Origin: Streptomyces sp. CB02400
Lineage (GTDB): Bacteria; Actinomycetota; Actinomycetes; Streptomycetales; Streptomycetaceae
Direction of reading: 5' to 3'
Assembly: GCF_001905725.1 (NCBI RefSeq)
Contig: NZ_LIWB01000016.1
Coordinates: 62,001-126,000 of the forward strand
DNA: 64,000 nt
The notes under the pieces were generated by a model, which made no database searches, had not been told where the DNA came from, and was given only the letters and a program-made list of their open reading frames with translations. How positions within the stretch are numbered: the first letter of the stretch is position 1; each line of letters starts with the position of its first letter. Of this stretch, positions 25,515 to 34,307 are shown piece by piece. Both the position numbers and the translations under genes were made by a program.

Positions 25515-25534
25515 GCGGACTTAGCCAAGTCCGC
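25515..25534. promoter_or_regulatory. Palindrome upstream of the P450 operon
   Basis: GCGGACTT-AGCC-AAGTCCGC is a perfect 8-bp inverted repeat with a 4-bp spacer, about 107-126 bp before the P450 start. Size and position fit an operator for a dimeric repressor or activator. No regulator gene lies directly beside it. Confidence 0.5.
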
Positions 25535-25731
25535 TTGTGACCGCGGCGACCGGTGGATTGAATGAACCGCCGGTCCGTCCCGCTCCTCGGACCGGCAGTC
25601 ATGGCCGGCCGCGTCAGGAGAAGGTTCTCGTGAAACCGGGCCGTACGGTTCCCGCGCCCCGCACAGACGGCCGCGCACCGTCCCCGGCCGGCCCCCGCCC
25701 CGCCCCCAGAGGGGGACGAGGCACCTCTGAA

Positions 25732-25960
25732 CCCCCGCCGACGGCACGCGCTCGCCGTCCTGGCGATCGGCCCCTTTCTCTCCCCGTCCGGCCGGTTCCG
25801 CGTCGACCTCGCGGCGCCCTCGACCGACCGGCCGTCCACGCTGTCGCCCTTCGGGTCCCAGGCCGTCGTCGGCGGATACGGCCTGGTCCACGGGCTGGGC
25901 CCGATCACCGTCACCTCGTCGGCGTGCGCGCCGGCCTGGTCACCGGACGCCGGTGCCGGC
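25732..25960 (+). pseudogene. Decayed N-terminal fragment of an MFS transporter
   Basis: One frame reads RRRHALAVLAIGPFL, later RVDLAAPS, and then QAVVGGYGLVHGLGPITVT. This follows the order of helix 1, the NVALP block and helix 2 of 14-TMS antiporters (usually WVVGGYGLxxGLxLIxGGRLGD), but with many disruptive changes. The GDRxGRR motif and everything downstream are lost. It is a remnant; confidence is limited by its short length. Confidence 0.4.
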
Positions 25961-26022
25961 TCGGGCGTGCCCAGCACCGCTCAGCAGCCGGGGGCCGCCG
26001 GCCGAGGTGGAGTCCCGGACGC

Positions 26023-26060
26023 GAGAGGACCGCCGCTCCCGGTGGAGCGGCGGTCCTCTC
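26023..26060 (-). terminator. Terminator downstream of the DUF4287 gene
   Basis: A perfect 17-bp stem (GAGAGGACCGCCGCTCC and its complement) with a 4-nt loop lies about 50 bp beyond the stop at 26113 on the minus strand. Confidence 0.85.
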
Positions 26061-26112
26061 ACGGACGTCCGGAGCGCGGACACCGACCTGCCGGAAGGGT
26101 CCCGCGCCCGTC

Positions 26113-26400
26113 TCAGGGACGGTTCGCCTTGCCGTCGAGCCAGAGCGTGTCCGACTCGTCCTGGTGGGTCCCGCCCGAGCCGACGTGCTTGTCGGAGATC
26201 TTCGCGCCGTTCTTGATGACGTGCACGAGCGCCATTCCGTGCCCGCGGCCCAGGTCGTAGTCCTGCTTGAGCCACTCCAGGATGACGCCGGCCTTGGTGT
26301 CCGCGCTGTCGTAGCCGCGCTCCTGCGCGAGCGCGATGAACTGACGGGGCGTCAGGCCCGTCTTGTCCTCGATCTTGTCCAGGTACGCCTGAAAGGACAT
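26113..26400 (-). CDS. DUF4287 domain protein
   Basis: A 95-aa protein of the DUF4287 family: MSFQAYLDKIEDKTGLTP at the N-terminus and GYDSADTKAGVILEWLKQDYDLGRGHGMALVHVIK in the middle. The family is widespread and uncharacterised. ATG 26400 is preceded by GGGAGAGG. It is divergent to the HxlR-type regulator across a 116-bp AT-rich intergenic segment and is probably its target. Confidence 0.9.
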   Translation of the reverse strand: MSFQAYLDKIEDKTGLTPRQFIALAQERGYDSADTKAGVILEWLKQDYDLGRGHGMALVHVIKNGAKISDKHVGSGGTHQDESDTLWLDGKANRP

Positions 26401-26516
26401 GTCCTCTCCCAACTTCCTTTGTCGGTCGTGCCGTTGGAACCAACTAAGCAGATTGAAGCATACTTGTAAAATGCAAGCCCTGTTCGCACTATGGCGCGGG
26501 AACTAGAATGTGAACC
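26401..26516. promoter_or_regulatory. AT-rich divergent promoter between DUF4287 and HxlR genes
   Basis: This 116-bp stretch is markedly AT-rich for the window. CTTGTAAAATGCAAG at about 26463-26477 forms imperfect CTTG/CAAG arms and TTGGAACCAA is near 26434, both candidate operators. TAGAAT shortly before the plus-strand ATG could serve as its -10. Confidence 0.5.
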
Positions 26517-27164
26517 ATGACGGTGAAGGAGTACGGCCAGTTCTGCGGCCTCGCCCGCGCGATGGAGGTCGTCGGTGAGCGCTGGACCCTGCTGATCGTC
26601 CGGGACCTCCTGCTCGGCCCCAAGCGCTACACCGACCTGCGCAACGGCCTGCCGAACATCCCCACCAACATCCTCGCGGCCCGCCTCAAACAACTCGAGG
26701 CCCACGGCGTCGCCGTCCGCCGCGCCCTGCCCCACCCCGACCGCGGTGTCGTCTACGAACTCACCGACCACGGCCGTCAGCTCCAGCCGGCCGTGACCGC
26801 CCTCGGACGCTGGGGCGCCCGCACCATGACCGAGCCCCGCCCCGGCGAGATCACCACCACCGAAAGCCGTGCCCTGTCCTTCCACACGGCCTTCCGCCCC
26901 GAAGCCGCCGCCGGAGCGACCCTCGGCTACGAGATACGCATGGCCGACGTGACCTTCGCCCTGTCCGTCGCCGGCGACCGCCTCACCGTCGTACACGGTC
27001 CCCACCCCGACCCGGACCTGATCATCGAAACCCGCTCCGGCCACCCCGTCCTCGACCTCATGCGCGCCACCCTGACCCCCACCGAGGCACTCGCCGCCCA
27101 GAGCATCGCCATCAAGGGCCCGGAGTCCCTCCTCACCCGCTTCACGGAGCTCTTCCGCCTCTGA
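26517..27164 (+). CDS. HxlR-family regulator with C-terminal SCP2-like domain
   Basis: A 215-aa two-domain regulator. Residues 1-105 form a winged helix (CGLARAMEVVGERWTLLIVRDL, then GLPNIPTNILAARLKQLE). Residues 120-215 resemble a sterol-carrier-like ligand pocket seen in this HxlR subgroup (LSFHTAFRPEA through SIAIKGPESLLTRF). It therefore may sense a hydrophobic ligand. It is divergent to the DUF4287 gene. Confidence 0.9.
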   Translation: MTVKEYGQFCGLARAMEVVGERWTLLIVRDLLLGPKRYTDLRNGLPNIPTNILAARLKQLEAHGVAVRRALPHPDRGVVYELTDHGRQLQPAVTALGRWGARTMTEPRPGEITTTESRALSFHTAFRPEAAAGATLGYEIRMADVTFALSVAGDRLTVVHGPHPDPDLIIETRSGHPVLDLMRATLTPTEALAAQSIAIKGPESLLTRFTELFRL

Positions 27165-27319
27165 CGGCACCGGCCGTCCCCCGCGTGGGCGGCGATCGGG
27201 TCGCCATGTCGCGGCGCCATTGCTGGTTCATGCCCCTGCGCAGGTCGTCCTCGGGGGCTCTGCGGCAGCCGGCCGGCGTCCCTGAGCCGCCTGACGCCAG
27301 GATCGGCGATCGCGGTCCT

Positions 27320-27336
27320 CGATACGCGGACGATAT
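27320..27336 (-). promoter_or_regulatory. TATCG direct repeats (11-bp period) upstream of the response regulator
   Basis: Read on the minus strand, ATATCG and GTATCG occur exactly 11 bp apart (CGATAC at 27320 and CGATAT at 27331 on the plus strand). This is the spacing of OmpR-type tandem sites, and the same element lies before the VanZ-like gene. It suggests autoregulation. Confidence 0.55.
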
Positions 27337-27360
27337 GCGCCGACTCGTAGCATCGCGTGC

Positions 27361-28056
27361 ATGCGTGTGCTGATCGTCGAGGACGAACCCTATATGGCGG
27401 AGGCCATCCGCGACGGCCTGCGCCTGGAGGCGATCGCGGCCGATATCGCGGGCGACGGCGACACCGCCCTGGAAATGCTGGGTGTCCACACCTACGACAT
27501 CGCCGTCCTCGACCGTGACATCCCCGGACCGTCCGGCGACGAGGTCGCCACCCGCATCGTCGCCTCCGGAAGCGGCACACCGATCCTCATGCTCACCGCG
27601 GCCGACCGTCTCGACGACAAGGCCTCCGGGTTCGGACTCGGCGCCGACGACTACCTCACGAAGCCCTTCGAGCTGCGGGAGCTCGTGCTCAGGCTCAGAG
27701 CACTCGACCGCAGGCGTGCGCACACCAGGCCGCCCGTGCGGGAGATCGCGGGCCTGCGCCTGGACCCGTTCCGCAGAGAGATCCACCGGGACGGCCGCTA
27801 CGTGGCGCTCACCCGCAAACAGTTCGCGGTGCTCGAAGTCCTCGTCACCGCGGAAGGCGGGGTCGTCAGCGCCGAGGAACTCCTGGAACGGGCGTGGGAC
27901 GAGAACGCCGACCCGTTCACCAACGCCGTACGCATCACCGTCTCGGCACTGCGCAAGCGGCTCGGCGAACCCTGGATCATCGCCACCGTGCCGGGCGTCG
28001 GCTACCGCATCGACACGCGACCGGAGGCCGACGACAAGGGAGGAGACCGTGGATAG
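27361..28056 (+). CDS. OmpR/PhoB-family response regulator
   Basis: A 231-aa two-domain regulator. The receiver has acidic VEDE, the phospho-acceptor Asp in VLDRDIPG (residue 51), and Lys in TKPF near 101. The C-terminal winged helix shows VALTRKQFAVLEVLV and NAVRITVSALRKRLG. It is cotranscribed with the kinase that starts 8 bp before its stop. Likely targets are itself and the VanZ-like gene through TATCG repeats. Confidence 0.95.
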   Translation: MRVLIVEDEPYMAEAIRDGLRLEAIAADIAGDGDTALEMLGVHTYDIAVLDRDIPGPSGDEVATRIVASGSGTPILMLTAADRLDDKASGFGLGADDYLTKPFELRELVLRLRALDRRRAHTRPPVREIAGLRLDPFRREIHRDGRYVALTRKQFAVLEVLVTAEGGVVSAEELLERAWDENADPFTNAVRITVSALRKRLGEPWIIATVPGVGYRIDTRPEADDKGGDRG

Positions 28057-29170
28057 GGCACCCGGACCGAGCGTGCGCCTCAAGCTCACCCTCAGCTACG
28101 CCGGGTTCCTCATGCTCGCCGGCGTCCTGATGCTCGCGGCGGTGTGGGTGTTCCTCCTGCGTTACGTCCCCGACCGCGCGATGCTCATCAACGCCGACGA
28201 CAGACTCGCGAACGGCGTCTTTCCCGTCCGGGGCGTCCTCCTGGACGTCTTCGCTCCGAGGGCGGCGGCGGTACTGGCGTTCCTGCTGGTCTTCGGCCTC
28301 CTGGGAGGATGGATCCTCGCCGGCCGCATGCTCGCCCCCCTGACCCGCATCACCAACGCCACCCGCACGGCCACGAACGGGTCGCTCTCCCACCGGATCC
28401 GGCTACCGGGCCGCAAGGACGAGTTCCGCGAACTCGCCGACGCCTTCGACACCATGCTCGCGCGGCTCGAAGCGCACGTCGCCGAACAACAGAGATTCGC
28501 GGCCAACGCCTCCCACGAGCTGCGCACCCCGCTGGCGATCTCGAAGTCACTTCTCGACGCGGCCCGCGCCGATCCGGACCGCGCCACCGACCCGCTCATC
28601 GACCGCCTCCACGCCGTCAACACCCGGGCCATCCACCTCACCGAGGCACTGCTCCTGCTCAGCCGCGCCGAGCGGCGGTCCTTCACCCGGGAACACGTCG
28701 ACCTGTCCCTCGTGGCGGAAGAGACCGCCGAAACGCTCCTCCCCCTCGCGGAAAAGCACGGCGTCACCATCGAGACGTCCGGCGACATCACCCCCACCGT
28801 CGGATCGCAGGCGCTCCTGCTGCAGCTGACCACCAACCTCGTGCAGAACGCGATCGTCCACAACCTGCCCGAACAGGGCACCGTGTGGATCCACACCGGC
28901 GCCCACGCCAGGACCGCGGTGCTCACCGTCGAGAACACCGGCGAGCAACTCACCCCACGACTGGTCTCGACCCTCACCGAACGATTCCGGCGCGGCACCG
29001 AGCGCGTACACACCGACCACGCGGGCGTCGGCCTCGGCCTGGCCATCGTCAAGACCATCACCCACGCACACGACGGAACACTCGTCCTCACCCCGCGCTC
29101 CGCCGGCGGGCTCCGCATCACCGTGGAACTGCCCCTCGTGACGGACACGACGCCGCGGCGGTCGCGGTAG
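28049..29170 (+). CDS. Membrane sensor histidine kinase
   Basis: A 373-aa kinase with two transmembrane helices (about residues 13-35 and 70-93) flanking a very short extracytoplasmic loop of roughly 35 residues. A HAMP domain follows, then the dimerisation helix with ANASHELRTPLAISK carrying the phospho-His. The ATPase domain has N-box NLVQNAIVH, and the G-box region reads GVGLGLAIVKT. The short loop suggests sensing within the membrane, as in kinases responding to cell-wall antibiotics. GTG 28049 has GGGAGGAG upstream and overlaps the regulator gene. Confidence 0.93.
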   Translation: MDRAPGPSVRLKLTLSYAGFLMLAGVLMLAAVWVFLLRYVPDRAMLINADDRLANGVFPVRGVLLDVFAPRAAAVLAFLLVFGLLGGWILAGRMLAPLTRITNATRTATNGSLSHRIRLPGRKDEFRELADAFDTMLARLEAHVAEQQRFAANASHELRTPLAISKSLLDAARADPDRATDPLIDRLHAVNTRAIHLTEALLLLSRAERRSFTREHVDLSLVAEETAETLLPLAEKHGVTIETSGDITPTVGSQALLLQLTTNLVQNAIVHNLPEQGTVWIHTGAHARTAVLTVENTGEQLTPRLVSTLTERFRRGTERVHTDHAGVGLGLAIVKTITHAHDGTLVLTPRSAGGLRITVELPLVTDTTPRRSR

Positions 29171-29203
29171 CGTCGGGCTCCCGCGCACGGAAGGGCCCGG
29201 CGT

Positions 29204-29232
29204 GTATCGCGGGCGTATCGAAAATCGCATAC
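29204..29232 (+). promoter_or_regulatory. GTATCG direct repeats upstream of the VanZ-like gene
   Basis: GTATCG occurs at 29204 and 29215, an 11-bp period, followed by an inverted TCGCATAC at 29225. The arrangement matches OmpR-family binding sites and the element before the response regulator, making this gene a likely direct target. Confidence 0.6.
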
Positions 29233-29266
29233 ACCACCGCAACAGCCCTCCGTGTTCAGTGAAGGC

Positions 29267-29986
29267 ATGCGTCAGAACACACCACTGTCAGCCCCGGCCG
29301 GTCGTGCGCGGAGGATCGTCCGCCGGATCGTGCTCGTCGCTCTGGGGATCGTCGGCGCGGCGGTCGCCGTGTTCGTGCTGCGGATGTTCGTGGTGTCCGT
29401 GCCGATGGTCATGCGGGGCGGATGGCGCGCCTGGCTCCTCACCTTCAACGGCGTGATGCTCTCCATGGTGGCCGCGCTGCCGTTGTCCGCACTGGTGGTG
29501 TGGCTCCTGGCACGCCGCCGGAGGGCCGCCGGCGCCGATCCGGACTGGGCGCGGCGCAGGTCGCTGGCCGAGGTCGGCCTGGTCCACGGGACGGTGCCGT
29601 GGGTATGGCTGATCCTGATGCCGGGCGCGCGGGCCGGTGAGGTCACCGGCCGCCTCAGCCTGGTCCCGGTGACGGACCTGCTCACGATGGGGCCGCTCGG
29701 GATCCTCGGCAACCTGCTGGTCTTCGCGGCGCTGGGCTTCTTCGCCCCGATGCGGTTCACCGCGGCGGCGTCGGTGCCGCGGATCCTGGCGCTCGGGGCA
29801 GGCTGCTCGGCCCTGGTCGAGACCCTTCAGTACGTCCTGCGACTGGACCGGGTGTCCTCCGTGGACGACGTACTGGTCAACGCCACCGGCGCCGCCCTGG
29901 CCGCACTGGCGTCCCGCCGCTGGTGGCGCGCCCCGGCCTCGGCGCCGACCGGTGAATCCCGGCCGGCCCCGGTACCGGCGGGCTGA
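29267..29986 (+). CDS. VanZ-like membrane protein
   Basis: A 239-aa polytopic protein. The second half carries the VanZ pattern: GILGNLLVFAALGFFAPM, then SALVETLQYVLRLDRVSSVDDVLVNATGA. VanZ proteins give low-level teicoplanin resistance and act at the cell envelope. It lies directly after the two-component system with TATCG repeats in between, so envelope-stress control is likely. The start is uncertain: ATG 29267 is used; GTG 29252 is possible and neither has a good ribosome site. Confidence 0.85.
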   Translation: MRQNTPLSAPAGRARRIVRRIVLVALGIVGAAVAVFVLRMFVVSVPMVMRGGWRAWLLTFNGVMLSMVAALPLSALVVWLLARRRRAAGADPDWARRRSLAEVGLVHGTVPWVWLILMPGARAGEVTGRLSLVPVTDLLTMGPLGILGNLLVFAALGFFAPMRFTAAASVPRILALGAGCSALVETLQYVLRLDRVSSVDDVLVNATGAALAALASRRWWRAPASAPTGESRPAPVPAG

Positions 29987-30265
29987 CCCGCCCACCGCAC
30001 GCCGCACCGGGCACCGCGCCAGCACGGCGCTCGCCCCGTGGTCCCGGGCAGCCGCGGCGACTGGCGTGCGGCCCGGTGCTGCCCTCAAGCCCGGCACCGG
30101 TAGGCGTGCCTTGCCATCGGCCTGCGGGAACGGTTAGGTTCTCCCGGCCGTCCGCGTGCCACCGGACCGGCTCCGTCGACAAGGAGGTGTGCAGCACATG
30201 CGCAGGAGTGCTCAGCGGTCGAGCCCACGCTCCCTCACTCGCCACCTCCTCACGACGGAGACACC
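29987..30265. other. Spacer with no recognised gene
   Basis: About 280 bp separate the VanZ-like and GNAT genes. No family motif or strong hairpin is seen. A promoter for the GNAT gene is expected in the last 100 bp. Confidence 0.4.
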
Positions 30266-31147
30266 TTGTCGATTCGTATCACCCCCCTGACCGACCCCGA
30301 CCGCGGTCCGTCCGGCCACCGTCTGGCCTGGCTGGCGTCCGACGCCGACGGCACTCCCGTCGGATCGGCGTTCCTGCGTCTGTTCACCCGTGCCGGGCAG
30401 GAGCACCTGGCCGAACTGGAACTCCACGTCCATCCGGTCGAGCGACGCCACGGCATCGGCTCGCGACTGCTCGACGAAGCCGTGGCCGCTGCCCGGGAAG
30501 ACCGCAGACGTCGCGTTCTCGCCCAGGCCGAGGCCGGATCCCCCGGCGCCCGTTTCCTGCCGGCCCGGGGTTTCCGCAAGGTCCTCACCCTGACGTTCGC
30601 CCGATTGCCGCTCACCGGAGTGGACACCACGGCCCTCGACGAGATCATCGAGCGACCGCACCCCGGATACCGGCTGGCATCGTGGTCCGGGACCGTCCCC
30701 GACGACCTCGCCCACACGTTCGCCGCGTCGCGCCGGGCCATGGACGACATGCCGACGGGCGACATCGACCACGGGACGGTCACCTGGGACGTGGACCGGG
30801 TCCGAGCCGCCGCGCGGGCCGTCGAGGAACGAGGCGAGCTGCTGCACACGGTCGTGTCCGTCGACGCGTCGGACGGCTCGATCGCCGGATTCACCGAGCT
30901 GGTCGTTCCCGGCGACGGCAAGGGCGACGGCCGGCACTACGGGACCGGTGTCCTGCCCGAACACCGTGGACACGGCCTCGGCCTCTGGATGAAGGCCGAG
31001 TCGATCCGGCGGGCCCACGCGCACCATCCCGAGCTCGGTGGACTGCTGACCGACACCGCCGACGACAACCGGCCCATGAGGAACATCAACACCATGCTCG
31101 GCTACGAACCGACGCACCAGGCGCACGAGTACCAGCTCGATCTGTGA
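30266..31147 (+). CDS. Tandem GNAT acetyltransferase
   Basis: A 293-aa protein with two GNAT domains. The first has LHVHPVERRHGIGSRLLDEAV with the acetyl-CoA loop R-R-H-G-I-G, and the second has GVLPEHRGHGLGLWMKAESI with R-G-H-G-L-G. Both loops are intact, unlike the GNAT at 11907. Ends with NINTMLGYEPTH, the usual last strand. The TTG start follows GGAG at good spacing. The substrate is unknown; MshD-like or antibiotic N-acetyltransferase roles are possible. Confidence 0.88.
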   Translation: MSIRITPLTDPDRGPSGHRLAWLASDADGTPVGSAFLRLFTRAGQEHLAELELHVHPVERRHGIGSRLLDEAVAAAREDRRRRVLAQAEAGSPGARFLPARGFRKVLTLTFARLPLTGVDTTALDEIIERPHPGYRLASWSGTVPDDLAHTFAASRRAMDDMPTGDIDHGTVTWDVDRVRAAARAVEERGELLHTVVSVDASDGSIAGFTELVVPGDGKGDGRHYGTGVLPEHRGHGLGLWMKAESIRRAHAHHPELGGLLTDTADDNRPMRNINTMLGYEPTHQAHEYQLDL

Positions 31148-31152
31148 GGCAG

Positions 31153-31186
31153 CGGGGTGGGCCGAGGCTCGCCTCGGCCCACCCCG
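31153..31186 (+). terminator. Terminator after the GNAT gene
   Basis: A perfect 16-bp stem (CGGGGTGGGCCGAGGC) with a 2-nt centre begins 6 bp after the stop. Confidence 0.9.
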
Positions 31187-31339
31187 TCGAACTCGGCATC
31201 GTCGTGCAGGCTCACCACCCCTCCCGGGCACGAGCACCAAGCGGGCGGCGTGACGGACCACACGCCCGTCCCCGTACCCGACAAAGACGGTGCGGAGAAT
31301 GTCGGGTGAACGGGGCCGGTGCCGCCGCACGATGGGGGC

Positions 31340-32152
31340 ATGGACGACACGACCCTGGTAGCCCGGTTCCTCCGCGACGGCTTCGTGAAGCTGGAGGGCG
31401 CCGTCGCGCCGCGCGTGGCCGCGGACTGCGCGCGGCTGCTGTGGCGGGAGACGGGCTGCGCCCCGGACGACCCTTCGACGTGGACGCGGCCCGTGCACTG
31501 GGTGGGCGGCATGGCGCAGGGACCGTTCGCCGCCGCACCCAACTCCCCGTTCCTGCATCACGCGTACGACCTGCTCGTCGGCGCGGGCCGCTGGGAGCCG
31601 CGCTACTCGCTGGGGACGTTCCCGCTGCGCTTCCCGCACGAGGAGGAGCCGGACGACGCCGGCTGGCACATCGAGGGGAGCTATCTGCCGGAGGGCGAGA
31701 GCTGGTACTTCACGAATCTGCGCTCCCGGGGCCGGGCACTGCTGATGCTGTTCCTGTTCAGCGAGGTCGGTGAGGAGGACGCCCCGACCCGGATCCGGGC
31801 CGGCTCGCACCTCGACGTGCCGAAGGTGCTGGAGAAGTACGGGGAGGACGGGGCGAGCGGGCTGACCCTCGCGCCCGATCTGGTGGCGGCGTCCGACCAC
31901 CGGCCACTCGCCCTCGCCACCGGGTCCCCGGGCGACGTCTTCCTGTGCCATCCGTTCGTGGTGCACGCGGCACAACCGCACCATGGGGTGCGGCCGCGCT
32001 TCATGGCCCAGCCGCCGTTGACGGCGGCCGCGCCGTACGAACTGGAGCGGACCGACGGCGCGTACTCACCCGTGGAGATCGCGATCCGCCGGGGCCTGGG
32101 ACAGGACACCCCCGGTCCGGACGGGGACGGCACCGACCACAGCGCCGGGTAG
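31340..32152 (+). CDS. Phytanoyl-CoA dioxygenase (PhyH) family protein
   Basis: A 270-aa Fe(II)/2-oxoglutarate-dependent oxygenase-like protein. The iron facial triad appears as His-Ile-Glu in AGWHIEGSY near residue 112 (Glu in place of the more common Asp) and the distal His in CHPFVVHAAQ near residue 210, followed by a plausible 2-oxoglutarate Arg in VRPRFM. It should hydroxylate a small molecule. No partner gene is obvious; the AraC-type regulator follows 62 bp later on the same strand. Confidence 0.82.
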   Translation: MDDTTLVARFLRDGFVKLEGAVAPRVAADCARLLWRETGCAPDDPSTWTRPVHWVGGMAQGPFAAAPNSPFLHHAYDLLVGAGRWEPRYSLGTFPLRFPHEEEPDDAGWHIEGSYLPEGESWYFTNLRSRGRALLMLFLFSEVGEEDAPTRIRAGSHLDVPKVLEKYGEDGASGLTLAPDLVAASDHRPLALATGSPGDVFLCHPFVVHAAQPHHGVRPRFMAQPPLTAAAPYELERTDGAYSPVEIAIRRGLGQDTPGPDGDGTDHSAG

Positions 32153-32214
32153 ACGTGCCTCACGACCGTCGCCGGCGAGGTGGCCGTGGAGAGGGAAGAG
32201 GAAGGAGGCCGGGC

Positions 32215-33081
32215 GTGCTGGAGCGGCTGAACCAGGCCATGGAGCACATCGAGCGCCATCTCGACCAGGCCGTCGACGTGGAGGAGCTGGCACGCATCGC
32301 GGCCACCTCGGAGCACCACCTGCGCCGGATGTTCTCCGCGCTCGCGGGCATGCCGCTGTCGGAGTACGTCCGGCGCCGCAGGCTCACCCTCGCGGGCGCC
32401 GAAGTGCTCGCGGGGCGTGAGACGCTGCTGGAGATCGCGGTGCGCTACGGCTACAGCTCCGGCGAGGCGTTCGCGCGGGCGTTCCGCGCCATGCACGGCA
32501 TCGGACCGGGCGAGGCCCGGCGTACCGGCGCCGCACTCACCTCCCAGTCCCGGATGGCCTTCCGCCTCACCATCGAAGGGAGCAGCAGCATGCGGTACCG
32601 CGTCGTGGACAAGGCGGACTTCACCGTCGTCGGGCTCAAGACCCGGGTACCGCTGGTACACGCGGGGCCGAACCAGGCGATCGTGGACTTCGTCCGGGGG
32701 ATCGACCCGCGGACCCTGGAGCACCTGGAGAAGCTGTCGGACCAGGAGCCGCACGGCATCGTCGCGGTCTGCGACGACATGGACCCCAGCCGCGCCGAGG
32801 GCACCGGACTCGACTACCACCACGGCGTGATCACCTCCGCGGCCGCTCCGGAGGGCACGACCACGTTGGCCGTCCCGGCCGGTACCTGGGCGGTCTTCAC
32901 CACCTCCGGGCCGGCACCGCGGGCCATCCAGGAGCTGTGGCGGGACGTGTTCACCGAGTGGTTCCCGTCGAACCCGTACCGCACCCGTACCGGCCCCGAG
33001 ATCCTGCGCACCCGCCTGTCGCCGGAGAAGACCGAGGCCGACGCCGAACTGTGGCTCCCGGTGGAGCCCGAGCACGACTGA
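32215..33081 (+). CDS. AraC-family regulator with GyrI-like effector domain
   Basis: A 288-aa protein. The N-terminal double helix-turn-helix (VDVEELARIAATSEHHLRRMFSALAG and LLEIAVRYGYSSGEAFARAFRAMHG) is followed from residue 125 by a GyrI-like/BmrR-type ligand-binding domain ending in PVEPEHD. This Rob/SoxS-type arrangement usually activates efflux or oxidation genes on drug binding. GTG 32215 is set by GAAGGAGG 6 nt upstream. It may control the PhyH gene before it. Confidence 0.92.
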   Translation: MLERLNQAMEHIERHLDQAVDVEELARIAATSEHHLRRMFSALAGMPLSEYVRRRRLTLAGAEVLAGRETLLEIAVRYGYSSGEAFARAFRAMHGIGPGEARRTGAALTSQSRMAFRLTIEGSSSMRYRVVDKADFTVVGLKTRVPLVHAGPNQAIVDFVRGIDPRTLEHLEKLSDQEPHGIVAVCDDMDPSRAEGTGLDYHHGVITSAAAPEGTTTLAVPAGTWAVFTTSGPAPRAIQELWRDVFTEWFPSNPYRTRTGPEILRTRLSPEKTEADAELWLPVEPEHD

Positions 33082-33434
33082 ACACGGCGGCGAGCACCCT
33101 CCACGATCTGTACCCCGTGCGGCGGAGGAGGTCTCCGGGCCGTGTCAGGCGCGGGTGCCGATCCACCCGAGGGCGGTGACCTTCCAGTCGGACCGACGGG
33201 CCGCCTCGCGCATCGCGGCGACCTCGCCGAGCCGGCCCTGTTCCTTGTTCAGGGTGAAGTGGTCCACCACCCCATCCAGGCCCAGATCCCGCCCCACTGT
33301 TCGGCCACTTCCGCACACCCCCGTGATCACGTGTCGGGCTGGACGGTAGAGGCGATGGTGTACAGCAGGCACGGAATTCCGGGAACCGCCCCGACACGGC
33401 GGCCGGACCTGGTACAGGGCGCCCGGACGGGGCC
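33082..33434. other. Spacer bordering the Tn3 remnant; no gene assigned
   Basis: A minus-strand frame (33145-33372) ends in about 45 residues starting VVDHFTLNKEQG that hint at the first block of a Tn3 transposase (DUF4158), but the similarity stops at once. I do not call a gene. Confidence 0.3.
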
Positions 33435-33625
33435 GGTCACTCTTTCAAGACCCTGCACCCGCTCCCGTTCGTCTCCAACGGGGAATACCAGCGGATGACC
33501 GGCGTCCAGTTCAACGTCACCGAGGCCCGCCACCGCCTCGCCCGGAAGATCTTCTTCGGGCCGCGCGGCGAGTTGCGCGACCCGCACAGGGACGACGAGA
33601 CGGACGGAGCCGAGGACGGACAGCC
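33435..33625 (+). pseudogene. Tn3-family transposase fragment (C-terminal region)
   Basis: The frame reads GHSFKTLHPLPFV, later the block NVTEARHRLARKIFFGPRGE, close to the FKTLHxLxxV and NRGExRHxLARxIxxGxRGE blocks that precede the end of Streptomyces Tn3 transposases. Both upstream and downstream parts are gone; the frame ends near the TetR gene. It is a short relic. Confidence 0.7.
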
Positions 33626-33656
33626 CGGGGCCCCTTACTCATGGCACCTGCCACGT

Positions 33657-34277
33657 TCATGCCACTCCCTCATGGCCTGTGAAGCTCACGTCGTCGGTCG
33701 CGGCGACGTGTTCGGCGGGCGCGGTGAGGTGCCTGGCGGTGTCCAGGGTTTCCCGGATGTGCTGAGCGAGGGTGTGTCGGTCGGGGTCGTTGATCCAGCG
33801 TTCGAAGGCGACCTTGAAGGTGGCGATCCCGATTTCGGCGGCGAGCGCGGCGGTGGTGGTCTCCAGGCCGCGTTCGCGCAGCGTGCGGGCGAGCGTGGAG
33901 GCGAGTGCGGCGAGTTTGGCCAGTTCGCGTTCCTGGAGTTCGGGGTTGGCGGCGATGACGGTCTGGCGTTGCCGCGCCAGGTCTGCGCGTTCTTCGAGGA
34001 CGGGGGCGGCTTCGGTCAGGGCGTGGGCGATCACCTCGAGCGGCGGGAGCGGGACGGGGGCGGTGGCCGTGGCGTTCGCGAGGGTGTCGGCGAGGGGGCT
34101 GTCGCCCGGGAAGAGGACTTCCCGTTTGTCGGTGAAGTGCCGGTAGAAGGTCCGTTCGGTGAGCCCGGCGCGGGTGGCGATCTCGGCGACGGTGGTGGCG
34201 TCGAAGCCCTGGTGGTTGTAGAGCTCCAGCGCCGCCTTCTCCAGGCGGCCTCGTGCGTCGGGTTTCCATCGGCTCAT
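33657..34277 (-). CDS. TetR-family repressor
   Basis: A 206-aa regulator. The N-terminal HTH is textbook (ALELYNHQGFDATTVAEIATRAGLTERTFYRHFTDKREVLF split across helices 1-4). The C-terminal domain is helical and alanine-rich. It is divergent to the NAD-epimerase gene, and the 160-bp gap contains several TGACAT/ATGTCA palindromes, its likely operators. It probably represses the epimerase-esterase pair and itself. Confidence 0.95.
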   Translation of the reverse strand: MSRWKPDARGRLEKAALELYNHQGFDATTVAEIATRAGLTERTFYRHFTDKREVLFPGDSPLADTLANATATAPVPLPPLEVIAHALTEAAPVLEERADLARQRQTVIAANPELQERELAKLAALASTLARTLRERGLETTTAALAAEIGIATFKVAFERWINDPDRHTLAQHIRETLDTARHLTAPAEHVAATDDVSFTGHEGVA

Positions 34278-34307
34278 GCTCCGATTCTATCTGCCGATGA
34301 CAGAGCC

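Noticed and set aside
25537..26469. 310-codon plus-strand frame
   Set aside because: It runs antisense through the DUF4287 gene and its terminator. The only coding-like signal in the area is the MFS relic in a different frame.
33145..33372. 75-codon minus-strand frame containing VVDHFTLNKEQG
   Set aside because: A weak hint of a Tn3 transposase start, but the following residues do not continue the family pattern and there is no ribosome site. Kept only as a note.
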